A stretch of DNA of 5,747 bases from Fimbriiglobus sp. (GTDB lineage: Bacteria; Planctomycetota; Planctomycetia; Gemmatales; Gemmataceae). Positions within the stretch are counted from its first letter, which is position 1, and the number at the start of each line of letters is the position of its first letter. Where the stretch lies: positions 1 to 5,747 of the forward strand of contig JANXTD010000307.1 of the NCBI GenBank assembly GCA_025352585.1, read 5' to 3'. The notes beneath the pieces were generated by a model that saw nothing but the letters and a program-made list of their open reading frames with translations, had not been told where the DNA came from and made no database searches. Positions 1-5,687 of this stretch are shown here, one piece after another. A program made the position numbers and the translations under genes.

Positions 1-1
1 C

Positions 2-607
2 GCGGCGGCGGCCCTGGACCTGGACGGCGGCGGACGGCTGCTCAGTTTCCAGACGGACGTGTCCGTCGCGGCCCAGTGCCAGGCCCTGATCGACGCGGCG
101 ACGGCGAAGTTCGGCCGCGTCGACATCCTCGTCAACAACGCCGGGACGAACTTGAAGGCCCGGACGATGCGCGAGCTGACGCCGGAGTCGTGGGACGCGA
201 TGATCCGCACCAACCTCGACGGCGCGTTCTACTGCACGCACGCGGTGTTGCCGCAAATGTTGGCCCGCAAGGACGGCGTCATCATCAACCTCGTGAGCGT
301 CGCCGGGAAGCGGGCCAACCCCCTGGGCGGGGCGGCGTACGTCGCCTCGAAGTTCGGCATGGCCGGCCTGGGACTGGTGCTGGCGAACGAGGAGAAGGAC
401 TCGGGCGTCCGCGTGAGTAACGTCTGCCCCGGCGAGATCGACACGCCGATCCTGTCGCAACGCCCGACGGCGGTGAGCGACGCCCACCGCGCGTCGATTC
501 TGCGCCCCGAGGACGTGGCCGACGCGATCCTGTACGTGTGCAACCTGCCGCCGTCGGTCCACATCCCTGAGCTGGTCATCAAGCCGACGACGCAGATGTA
601 CTGGTGA
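2..607 (+). CDS. Short-chain dehydrogenase/reductase, 5'-truncated by window edge
   Basis: This is an NAD(P)-dependent oxidoreductase of the classical SDR superfamily, a cytosolic Rossmann-fold enzyme; its substrate cannot be read from the sequence. The frame is open from base 2, so the GTG at 59 is an internal valine and not the start. The fragment has 201 residues and lacks the N-terminal TGxxxGxG dinucleotide-binding loop, so roughly 40-60 residues lie outside the window. Visible SDR marks are a Gln-Thr-Asp-Val segment at fragment residues 17-20 (the usual adenine-contacting Asp region), NNAG at 45-48, the catalytic Asn in TNLDG near 71, the Ser of VSVAG at 99, YVASK giving catalytic Tyr113 and Lys117, and the PG of NVCPGEIDTP at 143-144. 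The C-terminus, with RPEDVADAI and ELVIKPTTQ, resembles YdfG-like or FabG-like classical SDRs. The catalytic tetrad looks intact. The gene converges on the lipoprotein gene to its right. Confidence 0.93.
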   Translation, partial: AAAALDLDGGGRLLSFQTDVSVAAQCQALIDAATAKFGRVDILVNNAGTNLKARTMRELTPESWDAMIRTNLDGAFYCTHAVLPQMLARKDGVIINLVSVAGKRANPLGGAAYVASKFGMAGLGLVLANEEKDSGVRVSNVCPGEIDTPILSQRPTAVSDAHRASILRPEDVADAILYVCNLPPSVHIPELVIKPTTQMYW

Positions 608-629
608 GGACGGCAGGGCAGCCGCAGGG

Positions 630-680
630 AGTCCCCCGCTGTCGGTAACGGTCACTCCAGTGGGGGAGACTCGGGGGACT
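630..680. terminator. Possible bidirectional terminator between convergent genes
   Basis: A 9-bp perfect inverted repeat, AGTCCCCCG (630-638) and CGGGGGACT (672-680), encloses 33 nt. An alternative pairing, CCCCCGCT (633-640) with AGTGGGGG (659-666, one G-U pair), gives a shorter 18-nt loop. Both lie between the convergent stop codons at 607 and 702, where a shared terminator is expected. There is no good U-tract on either strand and the loops are long, so this is weak support. Confidence 0.3.
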
Positions 681-701
681 TTCGCCCCGCTCGCCTCCGA
701 C

Positions 702-1127
702 TCACTTCGTCGTCAGCGCGAAGGGCAGCGTGTTGCCGCCGGGCTTCACCTCGGCCTTCAGCGTCGTCGCGGAGCCGTTGTACCGCTTCGGGATGTACAT
801 CTCGCCGGCCGGCTCGGGCACCGGGTTCGACCGGTCCATCTTGCCGGGGATCAGCCGCGACGCGGTCACCTCGACCGCGACCGGGCCGGCCTCGGCCTTC
901 ACGTCGTACGAGCCGTTGACGATCGGGCCGGAGTACGACCGGCCGCCCGCGCCGAGTTGGCGGAACAGGATGCGGCCCTCCTTTACCGGCTCGCCGTCGA
1001 AGGTCACCGCCCCGGACACCGCGTTCAGCTTCGGCCCGTCGGACGAGTCACCGCACCCAGGCACCAGCGCCCCGAGTGTGAGCGCGGACAGGGTCGTGAC
1101 CAGGCACTTGCAAAAATCGATACGCAT
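702..1127 (-). CDS. Small lipoprotein with transthyretin-like / carboxypeptidase-regulatory-like fold
   Basis: This is a predicted 141-residue exported lipoprotein of unknown function. The N-terminus has a short basic start, a hydrophobic stretch (about residues 9-22) and the lipobox VPGC, with the lipidated Cys at 25; a polar GDSSDG linker follows. The mature part looks like one beta-sandwich domain: VSGAVTFDGEPVKEG at 37-51, a GPIVNGSYDV segment at 67-76, alternating hydrophobic strand PVAVEVTASR at 82-91, and YIPKRYN at 111-117. The final part, about 124-138, has the pattern 'aeV.pG.N...F.L'. This combination is typical of small planctomycete proteins encoded next to DUF1559 genes. The ATG at 1125-1127 is well supported by GAGGAGA on the minus strand (1132-1138) about 4-5 nt upstream. 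The gene lies 139 nt downstream of the DUF1559 gene on the same strand, with a hairpin between them. A surface or periplasmic role is inferred; no catalytic residues are recognisable. Confidence 0.88.
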   Translation of the reverse strand: MRIDFCKCLVTTLSALTLGALVPGCGDSSDGPKLNAVSGAVTFDGEPVKEGRILFRQLGAGGRSYSGPIVNGSYDVKAEAGPVAVEVTASRLIPGKMDRSNPVPEPAGEMYIPKRYNGSATTLKAEVKPGGNTLPFALTTK

Positions 1128-1217
1128 GTAATCTCCTCAAGCCCGCCTACGACACCCCAGGCCGGGCCGTCGGGCGACCGGTATGAGGGTGGCGGGCAGA
1201 ATTTCGCTGTGAGATAA

Positions 1218-1242
1218 GGCCCGCCGCACCGCGCGGCGGGCC
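1218..1242 (-). terminator. Strong GC hairpin between the DUF1559 and lipoprotein genes
   Basis: GGCCCGCCGC (1218-1227) and GCGGCGGGCC (1233-1242) form a perfect 10-bp stem with a 5-nt loop. It begins 24 nt past the DUF1559 stop codon (1267-1269) and ends about 90 nt before the lipoprotein start. On the minus strand the stem is followed by TTATCT, a short and imperfect U-rich tail. It could end most DUF1559 transcripts while letting some reach the lipoprotein gene, or it could protect the 3' end of the upstream message. The stem is seen directly; the termination role is inferred. Confidence 0.6.
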
Positions 1243-1266
1243 AAGAGTCGGGGCTTCGGGCGGAGG

Positions 1267-2268
1267 TTAGAAGTCGGCGGTTACGATGCCGTCGGCACGG
1301 GTGCCGAGCGCCTGCCAGGTCAGCAGGTCGATGCTGTTGCGGATGAACTTGACGGAGCCGTCGCCCAGCACGGCGTTGACGCCGCCGGTGTGCCGGCTGC
1401 GGGCGTAGTTCCAGCGGCCGGCCAGGCCGCCGGAGTTGCCGTTCTCGCAGGGGGCGTTCGGGAAGGTCGTCGATTTGCACGAGTAAACGCGGTCGGGCAC
1501 GGTCGTGTTCGGGAGCTGGAACGTGGAGAACCCGAAGGCCCCGTGCGGGGCACCGCCCCAGTAGCCGCCGATCTCGCCCCACGCGCCGGTGCCGTTGCCG
1601 CGGATGATCCCCTCGCTGGCCATCAGCGTGTTCGAGGTGCCGTCCGTCACGCTCGTGATTTTGGTTTTCGAGTCGAGGTAGAACATGCCGCCTGGGTCGG
1701 CGCTGAACGCCATATCGACCTGGGTAGGCACCGGGGGCGTCGAGGAGGTGTTCCAGGTCATGCCGCCGGCGCACACCGCGTAGTTGCCCTGGAACGCCGT
1801 CGTGCCGCCGTTGCCCCCGAAGCCGGGGTTGGTCGGGTCCGACGGGCAACTGAACCCCGGCACGACCACGCCGGCGATGGCGGCCGGGATGTTCTGGAGG
1901 TAGTCCGTGGTGTCCGCCTTGTACACGCCGAACAGGGCGGTCTGTTCGGTGTACGGCAGGACGTTCACGAACCAGATTTCGCGACGGTGCAGGTTGGCCG
2001 GCAAGACCGGGGGCGAGTTCAAACTCTCGCTCTGGTGGCCGTACGGGAAGTAGAGATTTGTGTCATGGTAGTTGTGAACGGCGAGGCCGATCTGCTTCAA
2101 GTTGTTCGTACACTTGAGCCGGGCGGCGGCCTCGCGGACCTTTTGGACGGCCGGCAGCAACAAACCGATCAGGATTGCGATGATGGCAATGACCACCAGT
2201 AGTTCGATCAGCGTGAACGCAGACCGGGGCGACGACAGGCGGGGGGACGGGGTTGAGACAGGGCGTAT
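1267..2268 (-). CDS. DUF1559 domain protein with type IV pilin-like N-terminus and H-X9-DG C-terminus
   Basis: This belongs to the large planctomycete DUF1559 family (SBP_bac_10), pseudopilin-like exported proteins of unproven function. With the start at 2268 it has 333 residues. A class III (prepilin) signal, SAFTLIELL, spans residues 16-24. Prepilin peptidase would cut after Ala17 (Ala in place of the commoner Gly), leaving Phe18 at +1 and Glu22 at +5. The hydrophobic helix [17 protein letters not shown] (25-41) follows, then [17 protein letters not shown] (45-61). Other family marks are CPSD near 141, DGTSNTL at 209-215, and H293-X9-D303-G304, matching the prepilin-processing-associated H-X9-DG motif exactly. 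The start is a problem: the frame is open back to a stop at 2326-2328 but has no ATG, GTG or TTG upstream of the pilin signal. The only GTG (2194-2196) falls inside the hydrophobic helix and would destroy the signal. I chose the ATA at 2266-2268 because GAGG lies 6 nt before it and the product begins [18 protein letters not shown], a family-like leader. CTG at 2236-2238 or a frameshift from ATG 2282-2284 are alternatives. The identity is secure; the start is not. Confidence 0.92.
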   Translation of the reverse strand: MRPVSTPSPRLSSPRSAFTLIELLVVIAIIAILIGLLLPAVQKVREAAARLKCTNNLKQIGLAVHNYHDTNLYFPYGHQSESLNSPPVLPANLHRREIWFVNVLPYTEQTALFGVYKADTTDYLQNIPAAIAGVVVPGFSCPSDPTNPGFGGNGGTTAFQGNYAVCAGGMTWNTSSTPPVPTQVDMAFSADPGGMFYLDSKTKITSVTDGTSNTLMASEGIIRGNGTGAWGEIGGYWGGAPHGAFGFSTFQLPNTTVPDRVYSCKSTTFPNAPCENGNSGGLAGRWNYARSRHTGGVNAVLGDGSVKFIRNSIDLLTWQALGTRADGIVTADF

Positions 2269-2274
2269 TCTGTA

Positions 2275-2278
2275 CCTC
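2275..2278 (-). promoter_or_regulatory. Ribosome binding site that suggests the DUF1559 start
   Basis: On the minus strand GAGG (2278 down to 2275) is followed by the 6-nt spacer TACAGA and then ATA (2268-2266), in frame with the DUF1559 protein. This is the only purine-rich Shine-Dalgarno-like sequence suitably spaced from a possible in-frame start. The nearby ATG (2284-2282) and CTG (2238-2236) have nothing comparable before them. It may be chance, since GAGG is short. Confidence 0.4.
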
Positions 2279-2305
2279 GACCATTGAAGAACGGGACAAG
2301 ATCCC

Positions 2306-2386
2306 GGAATCGAAATGAAGAGGTATCAACATTTGAGCAGACCGACCGCCGTTCGGCAAGCGGAATCCGGGAATCTCGGCGGAATC
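2306..2386. repeat. Cluster of four GGAATC words in the divergent intergenic region
   Basis: GGAATC occurs at 2306-2311, 2362-2367, 2370-2375 and 2381-2386, all in the same orientation; three of the four are preceded by C and the remaining copy by G. The last three lie within 25 bp, immediately upstream of the candidate DUF1559 -35 box and about 30 bp upstream of the candidate promoter for the isomerase gene. This could be an operator array serving both directions. No known regulator is recognised, and chance recurrence of a short word remains possible. Confidence 0.25.
2331..2359 (-). promoter_or_regulatory. Candidate sigma70-type promoter for the DUF1559 gene
   Basis: Read on the minus strand, TTGCCG (2359-2354) and TCAAAT (2336-2331) are separated by 17 nt, and each matches the consensus at 4 of 6 positions. 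Transcription would begin near 2324, giving a leader of about 55 nt before the proposed start at 2268. The position is right for the gene, but the match is modest and GC-rich genomes give such pairs by chance. Confidence 0.3.
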
Positions 2387-2416
2387 GTTCTGACCCCTCG
2401 GCGGCGGACTTTCCCC

Positions 2417-2444
2417 TTGCCCCGCCCGCGCCGCCTGCTATACC
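2417..2444 (+). promoter_or_regulatory. Candidate promoter for the isomerase gene
   Basis: TTGCCC (2417-2422) and TATACC (2439-2444) are separated by 16 nt, and TGC directly before the -10 box makes an extended -10 (TGnTATA). Transcription would start near 2451, giving a leader of about 50 nt before the ATG at 2502. The A/T-containing -10 stands out against very GC-rich surroundings. Confidence 0.42.
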
Positions 2445-2501
2445 GCCGGCCGGTACGCCGCCTCTGGTGGGGGCGTCCGGTCGTCTCGGTCGAGGTGTGG
2501 C

Positions 2502-3665
2502 ATGGATGCGGGCACCCGGTGGTTGCTACGTCGGCGGTTCCGGACCCTCGCGCTCGGCGGGGCGGTCGCGCTCGCGGCGGGGTGCGCCACCGCCAACCCC
2601 GTGACGCGATCCCAAGTGCCCGACGACCGGCCGCCGCCGGCCCCGGCGACCGTCAGCCCGCCGGGGGAGCCGACGATTGTGCCGGCCGTGGCCAAGCTCG
2701 CCGAGGCGGCGACCCCGCAAGTCCGCGTCGTCGCCGTGATCGGCTCGGACGTCTTCATCACCGACGACGAAGTCTGGCAACTCGTCCGCCAGCGCCTCAG
2801 CGACCCGTCGCTGCGGCCAGCCGACGCCGCCGGGCAAAAGCTCCTCGAGAAGCGCTTCTTCGACGAGGAGTTGAAGCACCTCGTCGAGCGCGAAGTCGTC
2901 CTGGCCGACTGGCTCGGCAAGATCAAGAAGAGCAAGCCGGCCGCCCTCGACGAGTTGAAGGTCGAGGCCGCCACGATGGCCAAGCGGACCTTCGGCGAGT
3001 TCCGCAAGGCCAGCAAGAGCGCGTCCGAGGCGGAGTTCATCGCCAACTTGCAGCAGGCCGGGCTGTCGCACAAGCTGCTCATGCGGCAACTCGAGCGCAA
3101 CGCCATGCTGTCGATCTACATGCAGAGCTACCTGAAGGACAAGGGCAAGTCGATCAGCACCGGCGAGGTCGAGCGCTACTACGCCGACCACGCCGCGGAG
3201 TTCCGCTCCGAGGAGCGGCTGAAGTGGCTCGACCTGTTCGTCAGCTACCGCCGCTTCAACTCGGAGGCCGAGGCCCGCGCCTACGCCGACTGGCTGCTGC
3301 CGCAAGCGAAAGACCCGGCCGGCGACTTCGTGGCGCTCGTCAAGAAGTACGGCCACGGCCCCAGTGTCTTGGCCGGGGGCGTCGGGCTGGGCGGCAAGCT
3401 CGCCGAGGTCCAGCCGGCCGAACTCGCCCCGACGCTCAAGGGCCTGAAGGTCGGCCAGGTGAGTGGGGTCATCGCGGTCGAGGGCGGCCTGCACATCGTC
3501 AAGCTCGACGAGTACGCCGCCCCCGAGTTACCGCCGTTCGACGAGAAGGTCCAGGCGTTCATCCGCCGCAAGTTGACGGCGATCGTGCAGGACCGCGAGC
3601 GCGACAAGCTCGTCGAGGAGCTGCAGCGCCGCACGACCGTCAAGATTACCGCCGAGAACCCGTAG
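2502..3665 (+). CDS. Parvulin-type peptidyl-prolyl cis-trans isomerase, SurA/PrsA-like lipoprotein
   Basis: This is a predicted envelope-anchored folding factor of 387 residues, expected to act on exported proteins by proline isomerisation or as a chaperone. The N-terminus is basic (RRRFR at 10-14) and hydrophobic (15-26), and ends in the lipobox LAAGC with Cys28. A Pro-rich linker (about 39-58) follows. Residues 75-220 are mainly helical and charged, opening with VVAVIGSDVFITDDEV, the pattern usual at the start of SurA/PrsA N-domains (normally 'VAvVNgepIt..ev'). The parvulin (PPIC/rotamase) domain covers about 236-338: strand KWLDLFVS, helix SEAEARAYADWLL, the loop LAGGVGLGGKL at 290-300, LKGLKVGQVSGVI at 312-324, and EGGLHIVKLDEY at 327-338. 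The usual His of the first strand ('HIL') is absent, while the second conserved His (His331) is kept. A charged C-terminal helix ends the protein. The ATG is preceded by GAGGTG (2492-2497) with a 4-nt spacer. The CxxC protein gene follows 86 nt downstream on the same strand, probably in one operon. Confidence 0.88.
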   Translation: MDAGTRWLLRRRFRTLALGGAVALAAGCATANPVTRSQVPDDRPPPAPATVSPPGEPTIVPAVAKLAEAATPQVRVVAVIGSDVFITDDEVWQLVRQRLSDPSLRPADAAGQKLLEKRFFDEELKHLVEREVVLADWLGKIKKSKPAALDELKVEAATMAKRTFGEFRKASKSASEAEFIANLQQAGLSHKLLMRQLERNAMLSIYMQSYLKDKGKSISTGEVERYYADHAAEFRSEERLKWLDLFVSYRRFNSEAEARAYADWLLPQAKDPAGDFVALVKKYGHGPSVLAGGVGLGGKLAEVQPAELAPTLKGLKVGQVSGVIAVEGGLHIVKLDEYAAPELPPFDEKVQAFIRRKLTAIVQDRERDKLVEELQRRTTVKITAENP

Positions 3666-3751
3666 CCGGGACGCCCGCCGGCTTGACGCGGCCCCGCCCC
3701 GCTGCGACGCTAATGGGTGTGGTCAGCGGCCAGCCTCGGGGAGTGCGTACG

Positions 3752-4426
3752 ATGCGTCGGGGTCTTCTACTCGGTTTCGCCAGCCTCCTCGGCTCGCTCA
3801 CCCTGGCCGCCCAGGACAACAAGTCCGACAAGGCGGGCGAGGCGGTGCCGTCGGCCTTCCGCGGCTTCGTCGTCGCCGACGACCGCTACCCGCCCAAGGT
3901 CACGCCAATCAAGGCCCCCGAAGACCGCGACCCGCGCGACCGCACCGACAAGCTGCACTGCCTGGCGTGCGAGTTCGGGCTGAGTCCCGTGGCGATCGTG
4001 TTCAGCCGCGCGACCCCCGCCGAGGACGGCCCGGCCGCGAAGCTCGCCAAGCAACTCGACGCGATCTTGCAGACCCGCGAGGCGCGCGGCAACAGCTTCA
4101 ACGCCGCCGCGGTGTTCCTCACGCTCGAAGCCGAGTACCCGACCGACATCCGCCGCAACGACAAGGGCGAGTTCGTCCGCGAGGAGGCGGCCAAGCAGGT
4201 CAAGGATTTGGCGACGCAGCTCAAGACGCCGCGGGTCGTCTTCGCCCTGGCCGCCAAGGCGTCGCCGGCGCTCACCGAGTGGGGCGTCGCCGACGCCGAC
4301 GAAACCGTGGTCGTGCTGTACAACCGCCTGCGCGTCGTGAAGCGGTGGAACTTCGCCGCCGGTGCCCCGAGCGACGACGAGGTCAAGGCGATCGCCGCCG
4401 CGGTCAAGGCCGAGTCGGTGAAGTAG
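3752..4426 (+). CDS. Secreted protein with CxxC motif, possible thioredoxin-like fold
   Basis: This is a 224-residue protein of uncertain function. An N-terminal signal peptide is clear: MRRG, a hydrophobic core at about 5-19, then a likely signal peptidase I site around LAAQD (18-22); there is no lipobox Cys. The mature protein has exactly two cysteines, C70 and C73, in HCLACEFG. They precede strand PVAIVFSR (79-86), helix AAKLAKQLDAIL, strand AAVFLTL (119-125), helix REEAAKQVKDLATQL (143-157), strand RVVFALA, and a final ETVVVLYNRLRVVKRWNF strand pair followed by a helix to the end. The alternating beta-alpha order and C-terminal beta hairpin resemble thioredoxin-like proteins seen in planctomycetes. 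However, the CxxC sits before the strand rather than after it, so a classical redox site is not assured; metal binding is possible. The ATG at 3752 has GGGGAG (3738-3743) 8 nt upstream. A much longer open frame extends upstream to 2315, but that part is a shadow of the isomerase gene. The 3' end overlaps the convergent plsY gene by 23 bp. Confidence 0.8.
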   Translation: MRRGLLLGFASLLGSLTLAAQDNKSDKAGEAVPSAFRGFVVADDRYPPKVTPIKAPEDRDPRDRTDKLHCLACEFGLSPVAIVFSRATPAEDGPAAKLAKQLDAILQTREARGNSFNAAAVFLTLEAEYPTDIRRNDKGEFVREEAAKQVKDLATQLKTPRVVFALAAKASPALTEWGVADADETVVVLYNRLRVVKRWNFAAGAPSDDEVKAIAAAVKAESVK

Positions 4427-5618
4427 ACGCCGGCAGCCGCGCCCCCAGGGCCAGCACCCCGCCGGCGAGCAGCGTCGTCACGCCGCTGAGTACCAGGCTC
4501 ACCAGGTGAACGGGGCCGAACAGTTTCTTCGCCTCGGCGGCCAAGTCCGCGTCGGTGGCGTACCGCTCCAGCCGCAGGTGGCTCACTTCGAGCGATACCG
4601 GGATCGACACGACGACCAGGGCGAGCGCGGCCGCGGCGAGGTTGACCCGCAGCCGGTCGAGTCGGCCGGCCCGCCCCATCCCCAACGCCGTCACCAGGGT
4701 GACGACGCCGCAGATGAGTTGCATGGCGAAGTAGCGCGGGAAGACCGGCCCAACGGCGGCACCGGCTAGGGCCGACGCCAGCGCGTCGCGGCCGGCCGGC
4801 GGCGTGCCCGGCGGGACGATGTCGAGCAAGGCCGTGCGGTCCGACGGCGACTCGGCGACGACCGCCTTGAACGACGCGAAGATCGGCGGCGCGGCGACGA
4901 AGGTGAAGAACAGCGACCCGCCGAACCACAGGCCCACGGCGAGCAAGTGCAGACTGCGCAAGGCGGACTCCTGGGGCGTTGAAGCCCCGATACGGTTCTC
5001 GGTCCCGGCGACGAGCCGCCGCACGTTGGCCCGGTGCTTGACGACGACCGCCAGCGCCCCGACGGCGAAGAATCCCGTGACGACGAAGTTGTCGTGCCCG
5101 AACGGCTTCGGCGTCAGCGCCAGCCGCGCGGCGACCAGCGTGACCGCCGCGGCCAGCGACGCCAGCGAGACGTAGCGTGAGGCCAGCGCCGTGACGACCC
5201 AGGCGACGGCGGCCAGGGCGAACGGCAGCGGGGCCAGCGCCGCGGCAACGCCGGCCCCGGTGGCGACGCCCTTGCCGCCGCGGAAGCCGAGGAAGGCGGG
5301 GTAGAGGTGGCCCAGGAACGTCGCCGCGGCGACCGCCACCCGCAGCGCGTCCGGCGGCCCGAAGGCGTCGACCGCGCCGGGGTCGAGGGCGCTCACGACC
5401 GGCAGCGTCAGGGCGGTCGGCACGGCCCCCTTGGCGAAGTCGCAGAGGAAGACGATCACGGCGAACGGCCGGCCGAGCACCCGCCCGGCGTTGGTCGCGC
5501 CGATGTTGCGACTGCCCGCTTCGAGCAGGTTGACGCCGCGCAGCCGGCCGACGAGGTAGCCGAAGGGGATGCCGCCGAGGAGGTAGGCCCCGACCACGAC
5601 CGCGAGACCGACCGCCAT
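4404..5618 (-). CDS. plsY: Glycerol-3-phosphate acyltransferase PlsY fused to a C-terminal DUF4149-like membrane domain
   Basis: Residues 1-211 are PlsY, the inner-membrane enzyme that moves an acyl group from acyl-phosphate to glycerol-3-phosphate to make lysophosphatidate, the first step of phospholipid synthesis. The three diagnostic cytoplasmic motifs are present: GSRNIGATNAGR at 35-46, GFRGGKGVATG at 111-121, and HRANVRRLVAGTENRIG at 195-211. DFAKG (60-64) and GHLYP (103-107) are also typical, and about five hydrophobic segments fit the family. PlsY is normally about 190-220 residues; here the frame runs on to 404. Residues 219-395 add roughly four more membrane segments (about 222-242, 292-312, 325-345, 368-392). 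Their order, with LHLLAVGLWFGGSLFFTF, APPIF and FPRYFAMQ, resembles DUF4149/TMEM205-like proteins. The function of that part is unknown. The ATG at 5616-5618 has only a weak G-rich site (GGGG at 5627-5630, 8-nt spacer), but PlsY proteins start just this close to the first helix. The stop lies inside the convergent CxxC gene. The plsY call is secure; the family name of the second domain is less so. Confidence 0.9.
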   Translation of the reverse strand: MAVGLAVVVGAYLLGGIPFGYLVGRLRGVNLLEAGSRNIGATNAGRVLGRPFAVIVFLCDFAKGAVPTALTLPVVSALDPGAVDAFGPPDALRVAVAAATFLGHLYPAFLGFRGGKGVATGAGVAAALAPLPFALAAVAWVVTALASRYVSLASLAAAVTLVAARLALTPKPFGHDNFVVTGFFAVGALAVVVKHRANVRRLVAGTENRIGASTPQESALRSLHLLAVGLWFGGSLFFTFVAAPPIFASFKAVVAESPSDRTALLDIVPPGTPPAGRDALASALAGAAVGPVFPRYFAMQLICGVVTLVTALGMGRAGRLDRLRVNLAAAALALVVVSIPVSLEVSHLRLERYATDADLAAEAKKLFGPVHLVSLVLSGVTTLLAGGVLALGARLPASTSPTRP

Positions 5619-5687
5619 GCCACAAGCCCCGAGTGAGAGTTCGCCGGGTACGGAGCGGCGGTCTTCGTCTTCTGTAACTGGCCGCTG

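Noticed and set aside
59..61. GTG as start of the dehydrogenase
   Set aside because: The frame is open to the left edge and the preceding residues fit the SDR adenine-binding segment, so this is an internal valine in a gene cut by the window.
1390..2202. 270-codon plus-strand frame antisense to the DUF1559 gene
   Set aside because: Shadow of a well-recognised gene; the product is Arg/Gly/Val-rich without domains, and no suitable ribosome site was seen.
2292..2306. Small hairpin CGGGA-CAAGA-TCCCG in the DUF1559 leader
   Set aside because: Only 5 bp with no further structure; at this GC content such stems are common. A regulatory leader was considered but there is no support.
2511..2580. Twin-arginine (Tat) signal on the isomerase because of RRRFR before the hydrophobic core
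   Set aside because: The consensus is incomplete and the hydrophobic core plus LAAGC lipobox is explained by an ordinary Sec lipoprotein signal; Tat export cannot be claimed.
2526..3494. 322-codon open frame antisense to the isomerase gene
   Set aside because: High GC removes stop codons from the antisense frames; the translation is Leu/Gly/Arg/Asp-rich and low in information, with no motif.
3683..3714. TTGACG and GCTAAT as a promoter for the CxxC protein gene
   Set aside because: The boxes are 20 nt apart, too far for a normal sigma70 promoter, and the 86-nt gap is compatible with co-transcription from the isomerase promoter.
2315..3751. Upstream part of a 703-codon open plus-strand frame ending at 4426
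   Set aside because: It runs over the isomerase gene in another frame and is rich in Arg, Pro, Gly and Ala as expected for a GC-rich shadow frame. Only the part from ATG 3752, with its own ribosome site and signal peptide, looks like a protein.
3886..5625. 579-codon open frame on the minus strand
   Set aside because: It overlaps plsY in another frame and runs antisense through the CxxC gene. The product is Arg/Gly-rich with no recognisable domain, whereas the plsY frame carries clear family motifs.
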